6,090 bases of DNA, from positions 1-6,090 of the forward strand of contig QLUP01000062.1 of the NCBI GenBank assembly GCA_018725485.1, given 5' to 3'. This DNA is from Candidatus Lithacetigena glycinireducens. Its GTDB lineage: Bacteria > Coprothermobacterota > HKB111. Positions within the stretch are counted from its first letter, which is position 1. The number at the start of each line of letters is the position of its first letter. Positions 6,024-6,090 of the stretch are shown here, piece after piece. Made by a program: the position numbers and the translations under genes. The notes beneath the pieces are model-generated. The model did no database searches and was not told the DNA's origin. It saw only the letters and a program-made list of their open reading frames with translations.

Positions 6024-6090
6024 GAAGCGTTTGGGTAAAAAGGTTGCTTCATAGGCAAAAAAGGGTTATTATAGGCTATATATTCAGGTT

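Noticed and set aside
6044-6072. Possible plus-strand promoter TTGCTT-17-TATTAT, divergent from the operon
   Set aside because: The -35 box matches only half the consensus, the DNA is AT-rich, and no plus-strand gene is visible before the window ends.
6050-6077. Two copies of ATAGGC 20 bases apart upstream of the operon as an operator
   Set aside because: The repeats are only six bases with little flanking similarity, and chance is likely in this AT-rich stretch.
1-6090. CRISPR array, tRNA/rRNA, insertion sequence or phage module
   Set aside because: I saw no repeated spacer pattern, cloverleaf, transposase, integrase or long inverted repeat on either strand.

Overview
The window looks like chromosomal DNA of a low-to-moderate GC, anaerobic-type Firmicute (Clostridia-like). 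The evidence is strong AGGAGG-type ribosome sites, tightly packed co-directional genes, rho-independent terminator structure, and proteins of families common in that group: a thermitase-like subtilase, a COG2509 FAD protein, an archaeal-type phosphoglycerate mutase and a PatA-like aminotransferase. This placement is inference from gene style. No ribosomal or marker gene is present to prove it.

Left part (1-1020, plus strand): the 3' portion of a secreted subtilisin-family (S8) serine protease enters from outside the window. It carries the tail of its I9-type propeptide, the whole catalytic domain and the stop codon. A strong hairpin with U-rich runs on both sides follows and can terminate transcription from both directions.

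Middle and right part (about 1039-6003, minus strand): one compact operon read right to left. The order is a class III PLP aminotransferase resembling putrescine aminotransferase, a small SRPBCC/COQ10-like ligand-binding protein, a COG2509 FAD-dependent oxidoreductase with a cysteine cluster, an archaeal-type (ApgM) phosphoglycerate mutase-like phosphotransferase, a DUF454/YbaN small membrane protein, and finally a short apparently frameshifted coding remnant just before the shared terminator. The first four genes overlap or lie within a few bases of each other (TAATG junction, 11-base overlap, 4-base gap). Each ribosome site lies inside or at the end of the preceding gene, so they are probably translationally coupled. 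A plausible sigma-70-type promoter lies directly upstream of the aminotransferase.

The joint role of the operon is not obvious. An amine or amino-acid aminotransferase, a START-fold lipid/polyketide-type binding protein and a flavoprotein of unknown substrate form a coherent but uncharacterised trio. The phosphoglycerate mutase-like enzyme and DUF454 may be functionally linked or simply co-transcribed. I found no CRISPR array, tRNA, rRNA, insertion sequence or clear large repeat. The most intriguing points are the unexplained broken small gene at 1039-1274, the uncharacterised coupled trio, and the Cys cluster in the flavoprotein.
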